Assembly (NCBI GenBank): GCA_963700895.1
Contig: CAVOZI010000001.1
Span: 1 to 64,000, forward strand
Origin: Anderseniella sp963700895
GTDB taxonomy: Bacteria; Pseudomonadota; Alphaproteobacteria; Rhizobiales; Aestuariivirgaceae
Direction: 5' to 3'
DNA length: 64,000 bases
In this document: piece by piece, positions 46,903 through 54,840 of the stretch
Position numbering within the stretch: position 1 is the first letter of the stretch
Layout of the letters: the number at the start of each line of letters is the position of its first letter
Position numbers and translations under genes: made by a program
The notes under the pieces: generated by a model
Databases searched by the model: none
What the model was told of the DNA's origin: nothing
What the model saw: the letters and a program-made list of their open reading frames with translations, nothing else

Positions 46903-47868
46903 ATGACCGCTACCCCAAAGCTGATCACCATCATCGGCGGATCGGGCTTCCTCGGCCGTCACATCACCCGGGCGCTGGCCAGGGCGGGCCACCGCATCCG
47001 CGTTGCGGTGCGGCGCCCGGATCTGGCGGGTCATGTGCAACCGCTCGGCTTTCCCGGTCAGATCATGCCGGTTCAGTGCAATCTGCGTTATCCGAACTCC
47101 GTGGCCGCCGCCTGCGCCGGCGCCGACGTGGTGATCAATCTCGTTGGCGTGCTGTATTCATCCGGCGGGCAAAGCTTCTCCACCCTGCACGCCCACGGTG
47201 CCCGGGTGGCCGCCCGCGCCGCGCGCGAGGCAGGCGCCAGCCAGTTTATCCAGATGTCGGCCATTGGCGCCGATGAGGGCTCGGGCGCCGAATATGCCCG
47301 CACCAAGGCAGCCGGTGAACAGGCCGCGGCTGAAGAGTTTCCCGGCGCCATCATCATCCGGCCGTCCATCGTGTTCGGACCGGAGGACAACTTCTTCAAC
47401 CAGTTTGCCGCCATGGCCCGGTTCTCGCCGATGCTGCCGCTGATCGGCGGCGGCGCCACGGTGTTTCAGCCGGTCTTCGTCGGCGACGTCGCGGAGGCCG
47501 TGGCCAAGCTGGTGGCGTCTGGCGAGGCCAATGGCAAGACCTACGAGCTGGGCGGACCGGAGAAGATGAGCTTCCGGCAGGTGCTCGAATACGTGCTCAA
47601 GGTCACCGGCCGCAAGCGCCTGCTGCTGCCGTTGCCGTTCCCGGTGGCGCGCATCATGGGCACCGTCATGGCATTGTTGCCAGCTCCGGTGCTGACCGCC
47701 GACCAGGTCGAACTGCTGAAGTCCGACAACGTCGTATCTGATGCGGCCAGGGCGGATGGCCGCACGCTGGAAGGTCTTGGCATCGAGCCGGAGACGGTGA
47801 AGGCCATCGTGCCCTCCTACCTGTACCGGTACCGCAAGGCCGGCCAGTTCTCCACACAAGCCCTCTGA
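46903..47868 (+). CDS. Complex I NDUFA9-like NAD(P)-binding protein
   Basis: A 321-residue atypical SDR. The Rossmann motif is TIIGGSGFLGRHITRALARA, followed by VINLVGVLYSSGGQSF, EYARTKAAGEQAAAEEF, IIRPSIVFGPEDNFFNQFA and QPVFVGDVAEAV. This is the pattern of NDUFA9-type accessory subunits and related alphaproteobacterial complex I-associated proteins that bind NADPH. No other complex I genes are nearby, so its association with complex I is inferred from family. ATG 46903 has a purine-rich upstream (GAGCAGGGAC). Confidence 0.87.
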   Translation: MTATPKLITIIGGSGFLGRHITRALARAGHRIRVAVRRPDLAGHVQPLGFPGQIMPVQCNLRYPNSVAAACAGADVVINLVGVLYSSGGQSFSTLHAHGARVAARAAREAGASQFIQMSAIGADEGSGAEYARTKAAGEQAAAEEFPGAIIIRPSIVFGPEDNFFNQFAAMARFSPMLPLIGGGATVFQPVFVGDVAEAVAKLVASGEANGKTYELGGPEKMSFRQVLEYVLKVTGRKRLLLPLPFPVARIMGTVMALLPAPVLTADQVELLKSDNVVSDAARADGRTLEGLGIEPETVKAIVPSYLYRYRKAGQFSTQAL

Positions 47869-47885
47869 AACCCTCCGCTGCGGGC

Positions 47886-48704
47886 TCAGGCGGCTGCGGC
47901 GAAGAAGCCGGTGTGCACCAGGTACAGCAGCACCGCGCCGAGGATCAGCCGGTAGATCACGAAGCTCGCCAGCGAGTAGCGCTTGACGATGGCCATCAGG
48001 AAGGCGATTGCCGCGAGTGCGGTAAAGAAGGTCAGCACGCCGGTCAGGATGGCGTCGCCCGAGATGGTGGCGCCTTCGGAGATCGCCTCGCCCAGCACCA
48101 GCACGCCCGCGCCGGCAATGGCCGGCACGCCCAGCAGGAACGAGAACCGCGCCGCCTCAGGCCGTGAAAAGCCCAGCGCGCGCGCCGCCGTCATGGTGAT
48201 GCCCGACCGGCTGGTGCCGGGAATGATGGCAATCGCCTGCGCCACGCCGATGATGATGGCAGAGGCCAGCGTCATGTGCTCCATCGAGCGCACCGTCTTG
48301 CCGAACCGGTCAGCAACGTACATCAGCACCCCGAAAATGATGGCGTTCCATGCCACGATTTCCGGCCCGCGCACCGAATCGATCAGTCCGGTCTTCTTGA
48401 CGAACAGCCCGAAGGCAACCGACGGAATGGTGCCGATCAGGATGAGGATGGCCATGCGCCCGTCATCGGTCAGCTTGCCGCGCAGCAGGTTCAGCCCGCC
48501 GATTGCCATGTTGAGGATGTCGCGCCAGAAATAGGCGATGACCGCCAGGAACGAGCCCATGTGCACCATCACATCGACGATCAGCCCCTGGTCGGGCCAG
48601 CCGGTCAGGGCAGGCACGAGGATCAGGTGGCCTGACGAGGAGATCGGCAGGAATTCGGTGATGCCCTGGATGATGGCGAGCACGATGATCTGCTCAATCA
48701 GCAT
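47886..48704 (-). CDS. uppP: Undecaprenyl-diphosphatase UppP (BacA)
   Basis: A 272-residue membrane protein with about eight helices. The two family motifs are ITEFLPISSSGHLILV (E-x3-P-x-S-S-S-G-H) and IPGTSRSGITMTAARALGF (P-G-x-S-R-S-G). It removes a phosphate from undecaprenyl diphosphate so the lipid carrier can be reused for peptidoglycan and O-antigen, and confers bacitracin tolerance. It is convergent with the NDUFA9-like gene (17-base gap). Confidence 0.96.
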   Translation of the reverse strand: MLIEQIIVLAIIQGITEFLPISSSGHLILVPALTGWPDQGLIVDVMVHMGSFLAVIAYFWRDILNMAIGGLNLLRGKLTDDGRMAILILIGTIPSVAFGLFVKKTGLIDSVRGPEIVAWNAIIFGVLMYVADRFGKTVRSMEHMTLASAIIIGVAQAIAIIPGTSRSGITMTAARALGFSRPEAARFSFLLGVPAIAGAGVLVLGEAISEGATISGDAILTGVLTFFTALAAIAFLMAIVKRYSLASFVIYRLILGAVLLYLVHTGFFAAAA

Positions 48705-48837
48705 GAGAACCCCTCAAGATGTTGGCGCCACCCAGTTGTGGCCACAACTCGCCGCTACTGGCATAACAAGTTCGTGTCCGAATCACCCGCCACCGTCCGG
48801 CGCGCAAGGTCTTACCAGACAAATTGGTGAACATACT

Positions 48838-49524
48838 ATGATGCGTCTGCTGCATTTTCCGCTCGATCCGTTCTCCCGCCGCGTCCGCTTGACCCTGTCT
48901 GAAATGGGCATTGCGGCGGAATTGCTTGAAGAGTGTCCCTGGGAAGCGCGCGAGGATTTCATCGCCGTGAACCCCGCTGGCACGCTGCCGGTGCTGATCG
49001 ACGAGGACGGCACCGTTTGTGCCGGCGTGGAGGCTTCTGGCTGCCACCTGGACGAAACCCGCAGCTCATCTGCAGGCTCGTTGTGGGGCACAGGCCCCGC
49101 CCAGCGCGCCGAGGTGCGCCGGCTGGTTGCCTGGTTCGACGGCAAGTTCCACCACGAAGTCACCTCGCCGCTGCTGATGGAGAAGGTGGTCAAGCGGTTT
49201 GTGCCGGAGGCCCAGGGCGGCGGAGGCCCCAACATGAACCGCGTCCGTGCAGCCCTGGCCGCGCTCAAGGATCACCTGTCCTATATCGATCACCTCACCA
49301 GCCAGCACAACCTGCTGGCCGGCAACGACATCACCGTGGCGGACCTGGCGGCTGCCTGCCACCTGTCGGTGGCAGACTATACCGGCGATATCGTCTGGGA
49401 CGCCGTGCCCGATGCCAAGGCGTGGTACCAGCGCATCAAGTCGCGTCCCTCGTTCCGTCCGCTGCTGGCCGATCATGTCCGCGGCCTGATGCCATCCGCC
49501 AGCTACGCCGAGCTTGATTTCTGA
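48838..49524 (+). CDS. Glutathione S-transferase family protein
   Basis: 228 residues. The N-terminal thioredoxin-like GST domain (FPLDPFSRRVRLTLSEMGI, NPAGTLPVLID with the cis-Pro) is followed by an all-helical C-terminal domain (NLLAGNDITVADLAAACHL). A catalytic Ser or Cys is not obvious; Ser near residue 12 is a candidate. Start ATG 48838 or 48841 (adjacent ATGs). It lies 13 bases before queG. Confidence 0.85.
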   Translation: MMRLLHFPLDPFSRRVRLTLSEMGIAAELLEECPWEAREDFIAVNPAGTLPVLIDEDGTVCAGVEASGCHLDETRSSSAGSLWGTGPAQRAEVRRLVAWFDGKFHHEVTSPLLMEKVVKRFVPEAQGGGGPNMNRVRAALAALKDHLSYIDHLTSQHNLLAGNDITVADLAAACHLSVADYTGDIVWDAVPDAKAWYQRIKSRPSFRPLLADHVRGLMPSASYAELDF

Positions 49525-49537
49525 TAGTCTGGCCGGG

Positions 49538-50650
49538 ATGACCGCCAGCCTTGAAGACACCTTGCGCGCCCGCGCCGCTGCCCTCGGCTTTGACGCCGTG
49601 CGCATTACCGGCGCCAGTCTGCCTGAGCATGTGGGCGGCCGGCTGGACGCAGCCGTGGCCGATGGTTTTCACGCCACCATGGACTGGCTGGCGGACACCG
49701 CTGACCGCCGCCGCTCGCCTGACGCCATGTGGCCACAGGCGCGTTCGGCGGTGGTGCTGGCGATGAGCTATGCCCCGGATATCGACCCGATGCAGCGGCT
49801 GGAACATCGCGGCTGCGGGGTGATCTCTGTCTATGCTCTCAACCGCGATTATCACGACGTGATCAAGGGCAGGCTGAAGGAACTGGCTGGCTGGCTGGCC
49901 GCACAGACCCGCCAGGACGTGAAGGTGTTCGTCGATACCGCGCCGTTGATGGAGAAGCCGCTGGGCCAGCAGGCAGGTCTCGGCTGGCAGGGAAGGCACA
50001 CCAACCTGGTCTCCCGCGAACTGGGCTCGTGGTTCTTCATCGGCGCTATCCTGTCGGCGGCCAGTCTGGCGCAGGACGAGCCGGAAGAGGACCACTGCGG
50101 CTCCTGCCGTGCCTGTCTCGACATCTGCCCGACGCGCGCCTTTCCCGCACCCTACCGGCTCGACGCGGGCCGCTGCATTTCCTACCTGACCATCGAGCAC
50201 AAGGGACACATCCCGCGAGAATTCCGCCAGCCCATGGGCAACCGCATCTATGGCTGCGACGACTGCCTGGCCGTATGCCCCTGGAACAAGTTTGCTGCTG
50301 TTGCCCGTGAGGCAAAGCTCAAGGCGCGCGATGATCTGGTTGCCCCGCCGCTGGCCGCCCTCGCCGCCCTCGACGACGCAGGCTTCCGTCAGCTGTTTGC
50401 CGGTTCCCCGGTCAAGCGCATCGGCCGCGACCGGTTCGTGCGCAATGTATTGATCGCCGTCGGCAACTCGGGCGATGCCTCGCTTGTTGAAGTGGCGAGG
50501 ATGCAGCTTGACGATACCTCTGCGCTGGTAAGGGCCATGGCGGTTTGGGCCTTGTCGCAATTGCTGCCGCATGATGGGTTTGCGGCGCTGCGTGATGTGC
50601 ATTTGCCAGCTGAACAGGACAATGACGTGAAAGAGGAATGGAATGCCTGA
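49538..50650 (+). CDS. queG: Epoxyqueuosine reductase QueG
   Basis: 370 residues. QueG is a cobalamin-dependent Fe-S enzyme that reduces epoxyqueuosine to queuosine in tRNA. Two [4Fe-4S] clusters are visible: CGSCRACLDICPT and CDDCLAVCPWNKF. The N-terminal cobalamin-binding domain includes SYAPDIDPMQRLEHRGCG and YHDVIKGRLKELA. A HEAT-like C-terminal segment (ALVRAMAVWALSQLLP) is typical. It overlaps the next gene by eight bases. Confidence 0.95.
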   Translation: MTASLEDTLRARAAALGFDAVRITGASLPEHVGGRLDAAVADGFHATMDWLADTADRRRSPDAMWPQARSAVVLAMSYAPDIDPMQRLEHRGCGVISVYALNRDYHDVIKGRLKELAGWLAAQTRQDVKVFVDTAPLMEKPLGQQAGLGWQGRHTNLVSRELGSWFFIGAILSAASLAQDEPEEDHCGSCRACLDICPTRAFPAPYRLDAGRCISYLTIEHKGHIPREFRQPMGNRIYGCDDCLAVCPWNKFAAVAREAKLKARDDLVAPPLAALAALDDAGFRQLFAGSPVKRIGRDRFVRNVLIAVGNSGDASLVEVARMQLDDTSALVRAMAVWALSQLLPHDGFAALRDVHLPAEQDNDVKEEWNA

Positions 50651-51509
50651 CCTGAAGAAGCACCTGTTCTGTTTCGGCTTCGGCTACTCGGCCAAGGCGC
50701 TGGCCCGCCAGTTGCCGGGCGATGAATGGCGCATCACCGGCACCAGCCGCTCAGCTGAGGGCTGCGACGCCATCCGCGCAGCCGGTCATGAAGCGGTCGT
50801 CTTCGATGGCCAGTCGCCACTGGATCCGTCGGTGCTGGATGGCGTGAGCCACGTGCTTCACTCGATTGCACCCGGCGAGCAGGGCGATCCCGTGCTGCGC
50901 CTCAACAGCCACGATCTCGCCGCGCGCGCCGGTCAGATCGCCTGGTTCGGTTATCTGTCGACCACCGGCGTCTATGGTGATCGCGGCGGCGACTGGGTGG
51001 ACGAACTTTCGCCGCTGGAACCATCGACGGCGCGCGGGCGGGCGCGGCTTGAGGCAGAGGCCGGTTGGCTCGGCATGCGCGATGCATTTGGCCTGGCCGT
51101 GCACCTGTTCCGGCTGGCCGGCATCTACGGGCCTGGCCGCAACCAGATCGAAAGCCTGCGCAACGGCACAGCAAAGCGCATCGTCAAGCGAGGCCAGGTG
51201 TTCAGCCGCATACATGTCGAGGATATCGCCGGCATCCTGCGCGCCTCGATGGCGCAGCCCGATCCGGGTGCGGCCTACAATGTCTGCGATGACGAACCTG
51301 CCCCGCCGCAGGACGTGGTGGCCTGGGCGGCGGACCTGATCGGCATGGAGCCGCCACTGGAGGTGGCGTTCGAGGATGCCGAGCTGTCACCGATGGCCAG
51401 GAGCTTCTACGCCGAGTCGAAACGCGTCTCCAATGCGAGGGTGAAGGAACAACTCGGCTATGCGTTCCGGTACCCTACGTTTCGCGAGGGTCTTAAGGCG
51501 CTGGTCTAG
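50643..51509 (+). CDS. SDR-family NAD-dependent epimerase/dehydratase-like protein
   Basis: A 288-residue extended/atypical SDR with an N-terminal FCFGFGYSAKALARQL (Gly-rich Rossmann), FGYLSTTGVYGDRGGDWVDE, and FRLAGIYGPGRNQIESLR, with FSRIHVEDIAGIL near the end. It resembles the YeeZ-type protein family found in many proteobacteria. The active-site Tyr-x3-Lys is not in the classical form. It is translationally coupled to queG by overlap. Its stop (TAG) overlaps the stop of the convergent hydrolase at CTAG 51506-51509. Confidence 0.82.
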   Translation: MPDLKKHLFCFGFGYSAKALARQLPGDEWRITGTSRSAEGCDAIRAAGHEAVVFDGQSPLDPSVLDGVSHVLHSIAPGEQGDPVLRLNSHDLAARAGQIAWFGYLSTTGVYGDRGGDWVDELSPLEPSTARGRARLEAEAGWLGMRDAFGLAVHLFRLAGIYGPGRNQIESLRNGTAKRIVKRGQVFSRIHVEDIAGILRASMAQPDPGAAYNVCDDEPAPPQDVVAWAADLIGMEPPLEVAFEDAELSPMARSFYAESKRVSNARVKEQLGYAFRYPTFREGLKALV

Positions 51510-52330
51510 ACCTGTAAGTCTGCCTTTGCGCACAGCGCCTCGGCTGTCTCAGCCAGCCGGGCAAGGTCGCGCGGCGTTGAAAGCCTGTGGTCGCCGTGCT
51601 TGATCAGGTCAAGGCTGACATCATCGCCCCGCAATGCCCGATAGACCTTCATGCCGTGTTCCCACGGCACATCCGGGTCGTCCTCGCCCTGCAGGATGCG
51701 CACCGGGCACGGTACGTCGAGACCGTCGTCCAGCAACAGGTGCTGCTTGCCGTCCTCGATCAGCGCGCGGGTGATCACGTAGGGTTCGCCGGAATACTCC
51801 GACGGCCGCTCGTACTTGCCCCGCCGCACCACCTCGTCGCGGAACTCCTCGCCATACTTGTCCCACATCAGGTCGCGGGTCATGTCGGCGGCCGGCGCAA
51901 TCAGGATCAGCCCGCCAAGCCGGTCTGCCTTGCCTGCATCGATCAGCCGCCGCGCCAGCAGCAGCGCGATCCAGCCCCCCATGCTCGAGCCGATCAGCAC
52001 GCGCTTGCCCGGTGCGTGGGCGTTGAACACCGCCTCCGCCTGATCGAGCCACGCCGATATGGTGCCGTCCACGAACGCGCCGCCGCTTTCGCCGTGGCCT
52101 GAATAGTCGAACCGTACGAACGACCGGCCGGCTCGCCAGGCGTGGTCCGCCAGCGCCTCGGCCTTGGTGCCGCGCATGTCGGACTTGAAGCCGCCAAGCC
52201 AGAACGTGCCGCAGGTAGGCGTGCTGCCCGGCCGCGCGCCGTCGGCAATCCAGGCGATCGGCGTGCCGTCGGGCATCGGGTGCATCTGTGCGGCGGGTGG
52301 CGTCGGGCTGGCATGGTCAGGCACGTTCAA
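51506..52330 (-). CDS. Alpha/beta hydrolase
   Basis: A 274-residue serine hydrolase: RFDYSGHGESGG, nucleophile elbow IGSSMGGWIALLLA, acidic residue in LQGEDDPDVPW and His in LIKHGDHRLS. The pattern is close to the ABHD10/acyl-protein-thioesterase-like hydrolases seen in alphaproteobacteria. The physiological ester or thioester is unknown. Confidence 0.85.
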   Translation of the reverse strand: MNVPDHASPTPPAAQMHPMPDGTPIAWIADGARPGSTPTCGTFWLGGFKSDMRGTKAEALADHAWRAGRSFVRFDYSGHGESGGAFVDGTISAWLDQAEAVFNAHAPGKRVLIGSSMGGWIALLLARRLIDAGKADRLGGLILIAPAADMTRDLMWDKYGEEFRDEVVRRGKYERPSEYSGEPYVITRALIEDGKQHLLLDDGLDVPCPVRILQGEDDPDVPWEHGMKVYRALRGDDVSLDLIKHGDHRLSTPRDLARLAETAEALCAKADLQV

Positions 52331-52452
52331 GACCTCTCAACATCGCTTGCAAAATCTGCTAAGCATGTTTAGGTGCGATTTCGCTTGATTTGAACCCCGA
52401 AGGCGCCTTCAGCAGTTGCTGCCGGCTGGCGCCAGAAAAAGGAGACCTGACC

Positions 52453-52992
<540 letters not shown>

Positions 52993-53020
52993 GCGTTCGC
53001 TGACCATCCAGATGACGTTG

Positions 53021-53053
53021 AAGGCCGGGCCGAAGTGTCCGGCCTTTTGCTTT
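53021..53053 (+). terminator. Rho-independent terminator of infC
   Basis: AAGGCCGG (53021-53028) and CCGGCCTT (53039-53046) form a perfect 8-bp stem with a 10-base loop, followed by TTTTGCTTT. It lies 28 bases after the infC stop, so infC is transcribed here as a single-gene unit or as the last gene of one. Confidence 0.9.
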
Positions 53054-53102
53054 GCAGGCCACGTCTCGCCTTCCGTTCGGAAATCGGCTACTACTCCCGC
53101 TC

Positions 53103-53891
53103 ATGACGGAAGCTGCTGGGTGGAATACCGTCTGGATCACGGGGGCCGGGACGGGCATCGGCCGCGAGCTTGCGTTGCTGCTTGCCCACGGGGGCGCGCG
53201 CGTTGCCGTTTCAGGCCGCAAGCCAGCCGAGCTTGAAGCGCTCGCCGCCACCCATCCGGGTATCACGCCGTTCCCGCTGGACGTTACCAATGAAGCGTCA
53301 TGCCGGGGCGTCTATGATCGCATCGAGCGGGAACTCGGCGCACCAGACCTCGTCATCATGTCTGCCGGCATCTGGGTCTTGATGGACGCCGTTGACTATT
53401 CCGCGAGCGAGGCTGCCCGTGTCATGGCGGTCAACTACCAGGGTGCGGTCAACACAGTGGCGGCTGTCTTGCCCTCGATGCGGGCACGGCGTCAGGGGCA
53501 ACTGTGTTTCATGGGCTCGGTTGCCGGTTATCGCGGCATCCCGCGCGCTGCCCTGTACTCCGCCTCGAAGGCCGCCGTCATCGCCCATGCCGAGGCCCTG
53601 CGGACGGACCTTGCCCGTTCCGGCATTGCGGTAAGCGTCGTCAATTGCGGCTTCGTCCGCACGCCCATGAGCGACGTGAACGATTTTCACATGCCCAACA
53701 TCATCGAGGCCGATGATGCGGCGCGGCGAATTGTGGACGGTCTTGTCAGCCGCCGCTTCGAAATTGCCTTCCCCTGGCCCGTGGTGCTGCAGACCAAGCT
53801 GATGCGGCTGTTGCCCTACCGGCTCTATTTCGCCCTGATGCGCCGGTTTGTGCTGGACGGCCCGTTGGGCCTGGGCAAGTCAAGTTACTGA
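53103..53891 (+). CDS. Short-chain dehydrogenase/reductase
   Basis: A 262-residue SDR: WITGAGTGIGRELALLL, an altered NNAG region (VIMSAGIWVLMD), catalytic Ser in MGSVAGYRGIPRA and Tyr/Lys in LYSASKAAVIAHAEAL. The C-terminal 40 residues are hydrophobic and basic (VVLQTKLMRLLPYRLYFALM), suggesting membrane association like YqjQ/DHRS7-type SDRs. The substrate is unknown. It precedes the molybdenum hydroxylase cluster by 99 bases; a CCGGCA/TGCCGG repeat (53917-53930) lies in that gap, so it may be a separate unit. Confidence 0.86.
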   Translation: MTEAAGWNTVWITGAGTGIGRELALLLAHGGARVAVSGRKPAELEALAATHPGITPFPLDVTNEASCRGVYDRIERELGAPDLVIMSAGIWVLMDAVDYSASEAARVMAVNYQGAVNTVAAVLPSMRARRQGQLCFMGSVAGYRGIPRAALYSASKAAVIAHAEALRTDLARSGIAVSVVNCGFVRTPMSDVNDFHMPNIIEADDAARRIVDGLVSRRFEIAFPWPVVLQTKLMRLLPYRLYFALMRRFVLDGPLGLGKSSY

Positions 53892-53990
53892 CGCACAGAT
53901 CGGATTAAATTTTCCACCGGCAAGTGCCGGATGATTGACTCATCCGGAAACCCGTTCATATCATTAGCGCACAAACGATCTGGAGGCGCG

Positions 53991-54840
53991 ATGGTAGCCT
54001 ATGCTCAGCCCACCTCGCTGGAAGAAGCGGTAACGCTTCTCGGCGATGGCGGCTGGACAGTGCTGGCAGGCGGCACCGACGTCTACCCCTCGCTCGGCGA
54101 GGATCCGGTCACCACCCCGCTTCTTGATGTCTCCAGGCTCACCGGATTGCGCGGCATCACCCGGCGTGAGGACGGCTCGGTCCGCATCGGCGCGCTGACC
54201 ACCTGGACAGACCTTGTCAGGGCGGATTTGCCGCCTGCGTTCAACGCCTTGAAGCAGGCTGCAAGGGAGGTGGGATCCGTGCAGATCCAGAACCGCGCCA
54301 GCCTTGCCGGCAACCTGTGCAACGCCTCGCCCGCCGCTGACGGCGTGCCGCCCTTGCTGGTGCTGGACGCCAGCGTGGAGTTGGCGAGCCGGTCCGGCAT
54401 CCGGTCAATGAAGCTCGCCGACTTTATCCGGGGCAATCGCAGAACTGCCCGGGATTCAACCGAATTGATGACATTCATTGACGTTCCTGCGGCCTCTTCA
54501 GGCGGTTATTCCACGTTCTTCAAGCTCGGTTCGCGCCGCTACCTGGTCATATCCATCGCCATGGTCGCCGCCCGGCTGGCGGCAGACGAGGCCGGGCGCA
54601 TCGAACTCGGCTGCCATTGCGGTGGGCGCCTGCTCGGCGGTCGCGCAACGCCTGCCGAAGCTGGAAGCGGCGCTTTGCGGTCAGCCGCTCGATGCCGCTG
54701 CCGGCATCGCTGACGCCTCGCACCTCGACACCCTGTCGCCGATCGATGACGTGCGCGCGCCTGCCGCTTACCGGATGGAAGCGGCGCTGGAAGGTGTCCG
54801 CCGCGCCCTGAACTCTGCAGCGGAAGGAGCCCGCCGATGA
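53991..54840 (+). CDS. Molybdenum hydroxylase FAD subunit, frame broken once
   Basis: About 282 residues after repair, in the CoxM/XdhB FAD-subunit family. The FAD-binding motifs are VLAGGTDVYPSLGED and QNRASLAGNLCNASPAADG; the C-terminal CO-dehydrogenase-flavoprotein domain (AAIAVGACSAVAQRLPKLEA) is in a different frame. The shift is at the doubled G at 54609-54610, and removing one G restores IELAAIAVGA. The subunit passes electrons from the Mo/2Fe-2S subunit encoded next to NAD+ or another acceptor. A strong RBS (TGGAGG) precedes ATG 53991. The stop overlaps the next start by four bases. Confidence 0.88.
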